Part shown: in pieces, positions 62,115 through 64,000 of the stretch | Layout: every line of letters begins with the position of its first letter | Numbering within the stretch: the stretch's first letter is position 1 | Assembly (NCBI RefSeq): GCF_002245895.1 | Contig: NZ_NPJZ01000001.1 | Location: 682,001 to 746,000, forward strand | Source of the DNA: Rhodococcus sp. OK302 | GTDB taxonomy: Bacteria > Actinomycetota > Actinomycetes > Mycobacteriales > Mycobacteriaceae | DNA length: 64,000 bases | Direction: 5' to 3' | Made by a program: the position numbers and the translations under genes | The notes under the pieces: generated by a model | The model's input: the letters and a program-made list of their open reading frames with translations, nothing else | What the model was told of the DNA's origin: nothing | Database searches by the model: none

Positions 62115-63955
62115 TGATTCACCTCTCGGTTGTTGCCTTCCTTGGTGCGCATCTTCGGCTCGGTGACAACGTTCGGATCCGTCACCGCCCGGTCAGCGCG
62201 TACGTCCAGTGTCCACTGAACATCGAACGGAATGGGCCCATTCGGCAACCAAGGCTGCTCGGCAACTGCGTCGGCGACCTTGAACGTGCCTCGTTCGATG
62301 ACACCGAGGGCCGCGTCGATCACCTTGTACTCCTGTGTTGCCTTGTGAATGGGCTGCGATTCGATCCAGGTCACCAGGAACTCTCCGGGTGCGAAGTTGC
62401 AACGACGCTGGATCGCGGCAATCAGTTTCTCGTCGTGCAGGTGGCCGTCACCGAAGTTGAAAGCGACGATGGAGTTGCAACTGAATTCGGCCTCACGCAG
62501 GGAGTACGTATTGATGTCCTCACCGAGGTGCCGGATCATCAGGGAGAACAGCGCACGTCCCTGACTGTGCATCGAGCGCCAACCCAGCAGTTGGTGCAGC
62601 ACGACGTCCGAGACGTCCTCGGGGTACATGGTCATCAACTGCTTGCGTGTGTCCTGCGACGGCCGCTTGATGTTCTCGTCGATCTTGGCTTCAGCACCCG
62701 GAGCAAAGGCCCACGTCGCCGATGCCCAGTTGCCCGCATACTGGCGCATGGACGGAAGGAACGACACCAAATCGGGTCGCAGATTGCCCAGGATCGGGAA
62801 AAATGCCAGTGCTGCAACAATTCCCGCAGTGATCCACGGCGAGGACATTGCGCCGATTCCGTACCCGTCCCACGCCGGGAAACCGAGGAAGAGGAATACC
62901 GCGGCGTACGCGAACAACAGATTCCATTCCAGTGGCACTGCCAACGGGAAGGTCGACGCGATAAAGAGGTGGAATCCGACCATGAGGAGAACGGCAAGGA
63001 TTGTGAGCGTTTTGTTGGTTGAGAACAGCAAAATCAACGGAGTGACGATCTCGACCATCGTTCCGGCCACGTGCGCGACGCCGCCGCCCAGGCGAGACGG
63101 ACGCAAATCCTCGGGGAAATTACGGTAATGCGCACGCTTGATCTTCTTCGATGGAATCCACGGCGTATTGCTGATCATCGGCGGTACCACCAGCGAGAAG
63201 TGGCGACCGAACTTCGAGATACCGGCACCGATCCACACCATGACGATCAGCAATTTGAGTGCCAGGATCATGTCCACGAACGGAAGGAACGTGAAGAAGA
63301 TAATTGCGGGGAGGTACTGCTCGCTACGAGCGGCAATGAACGGAACCTTGTCGCGCAGACCGAGAATCAGCATCAGCGCCAGGAACGAGTACAGCACGGC
63401 AGGACGTACCAGTCCGGCGTTATCCGCAATGGCGGCGTCGACGCCGGTTGTGTGAACACCCGGAAGTACCGCCGCAACAAGAAGATTGATAACAGCAGCG
63501 ACGTAGATGACCACATCGAAGACCGTGCGGGTATCGCCGGACGTGAGCGGGACTTTACCCGGCCACGGTGGCAAGCGAATTGTTCCGGGACGAATCCAGT
63601 AGAGAACACCACCCGTCATCGGCTTGAAGTGGCCGGCCAGCGGACCCCATGAGCCTGCCAGACCGAGCATTTCGAGCATCATCGTCCACAGAATGAGCTT
63701 CTGGTAAACGATGGGCTGGTTCCACCATGACGCCGGATCTACCCAAGAGAGGCCCGAAGTCAGTGTTGCAATTGCGGTTCCGGCGATGAGATAGAGGAAT
63801 AGCAGCTTCATGATATAGACGGTATGAACCATCTTCGGCGTGCCGAACCCGTGATCCACCCAGTGCGTGGACATGTCACGCAATCGCTCGAGGAAGGGCT
63901 TGTCCATGAATGTGGCGGGGTCGACGGGAGGGAAGTTTCCTTCTTTGAATCCCAT
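62111..63955 (-). CDS. DUF3556 multi-helix membrane protein
   Basis: A 614-residue membrane protein of the DUF3556 family, found in mycolate actinomycetes. About nine to ten helices span residues 50-400 (MKLLFLYLIAGTAIATL, FLALMLILGL, LLFAYAAVFLFLGF). A large soluble C-terminal part (430-614) contains EFSCNSIVAFNFGDGHLHDE. AGGAG is 6 bp before ATG 63955. It is the first gene of the operon with the FAD oxidoreductase and PucR regulator; a membrane-associated lipid modification is possible, but no reaction is known. Confidence 0.84.
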   Translation of the reverse strand: MGFKEGNFPPVDPATFMDKPFLERLRDMSTHWVDHGFGTPKMVHTVYIMKLLFLYLIAGTAIATLTSGLSWVDPASWWNQPIVYQKLILWTMMLEMLGLAGSWGPLAGHFKPMTGGVLYWIRPGTIRLPPWPGKVPLTSGDTRTVFDVVIYVAAVINLLVAAVLPGVHTTGVDAAIADNAGLVRPAVLYSFLALMLILGLRDKVPFIAARSEQYLPAIIFFTFLPFVDMILALKLLIVMVWIGAGISKFGRHFSLVVPPMISNTPWIPSKKIKRAHYRNFPEDLRPSRLGGGVAHVAGTMVEIVTPLILLFSTNKTLTILAVLLMVGFHLFIASTFPLAVPLEWNLLFAYAAVFLFLGFPAWDGYGIGAMSSPWITAGIVAALAFFPILGNLRPDLVSFLPSMRQYAGNWASATWAFAPGAEAKIDENIKRPSQDTRKQLMTMYPEDVSDVVLHQLLGWRSMHSQGRALFSLMIRHLGEDINTYSLREAEFSCNSIVAFNFGDGHLHDEKLIAAIQRRCNFAPGEFLVTWIESQPIHKATQEYKVIDAALGVIERGTFKVADAVAEQPWLPNGPIPFDVQWTLDVRADRAVTDPNVVTEPKMRTKEGNNREVNQ

Positions 63956-64000
63956 GATGTGCTCCTGAAATACGAGAAGTAGGCATGACGGATCAACTCG

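Noticed and set aside
61808..63022. 404-codon plus-strand frame
   Set aside because: It lies opposite the FAD oxidoreductase and DUF3556 genes, has no recognisable domain and an improbable Arg/His-rich composition.
1..64000. tRNA, rRNA, insertion sequences or prophage
   Set aside because: No cloverleaf-type sequence, transposase, integrase or phage structural gene was seen in reading the window; small RNA genes could still be missed by eye.

Overview
The window is 64 kb of high-GC, actinobacterial chromosome. Dense operons, frequent GTG starts, ATGA/GTGA start-stop overlaps, FadE-type acyl-CoA dehydrogenases and TetR/GntR/MarR regulators suggest a mycolate actinomycete. A 323-residue phosphotriesterase-like lactonase divergent from a TetR gene closely matches the qsdA/qsdR locus of Rhodococcus erythropolis/R. 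qingshengii, so Rhodococcus is the best guess. No rRNA, tRNA, CRISPR array, prophage or insertion sequence was recognised.

Layout. 1-475: end of an unidentified gene and a decayed GyrI-like pseudogene. 476-2500: YhgE/Pip membrane protein. 2507-11361: nine-gene minus-strand catabolic operon (four SDRs, three acyl-CoA dehydrogenases, a quinone oxidoreductase-like MDR, an APH-type kinase). Upstream of it lie its TetR regulator, qsdA and divergent qsdR. 14222-16607: GntR regulator, ABC ATPase, SoxR with a SoxR box, small HhH protein. 16615-24198: diguanylate cyclase, serine hydrolase, MpaB-like oxygenase with TetR, then a GntR/acyl-CoA dehydrogenase/aldehyde dehydrogenase cluster around an 18-bp palindrome. 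24367-27800: two MarR regulators, a drug exporter, a secreted YdcF-like protein. 28210-34661: saccharopine-dehydrogenase-like gene and TetR behind a 26-bp palindrome, SMI1/KNR4 protein, galTK, then nsrR-hmp. 34741-41113: cupredoxin, cation/proton antiporter, two tandem diguanylate cyclases and a PAS-GGDEF-EAL protein. 41345-50833: exporter plus a tightly coupled SWIM / DUF5691 / MoxR AAA+ / DUF5682 / VWA operon. 50927-63955: secreted beta-propeller protein, PaaK-like CoA ligase, paired LuxR regulators, a cobalamin-dependent acyl-CoA mutase operon (small subunit, large subunit, MeaB), and a DUF3556 / phytoene-desaturase-like / PucR operon.

How the genes may work together. QsdA opens gamma-lactones and acyl-homoserine lactones. 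The adjacent operon holds a kinase plus an acyl-CoA dehydrogenase carrying the ACAD10/11-type ADGPDEVH signature, the pair expected to phosphorylate and eliminate a 4-hydroxyl group from 4-hydroxyacyl-CoA. The SDRs and a FadE-like pair could then carry on chain degradation. A shared 20-bp operator links the TetR gene to the operon. In the right half, one operator occurs at both the LuxR pair and the mutase operon, suggesting one regulon for CoA activation and carbon-skeleton rearrangement of an unknown acid.

The two strongest candidates for little-described biology are the SWIM-DUF5691-MoxR-DUF5682-VWA operon, where DUF5682 shows TIKI/TraB-like motifs, and the mutase whose usual substrate-pocket motifs are replaced.
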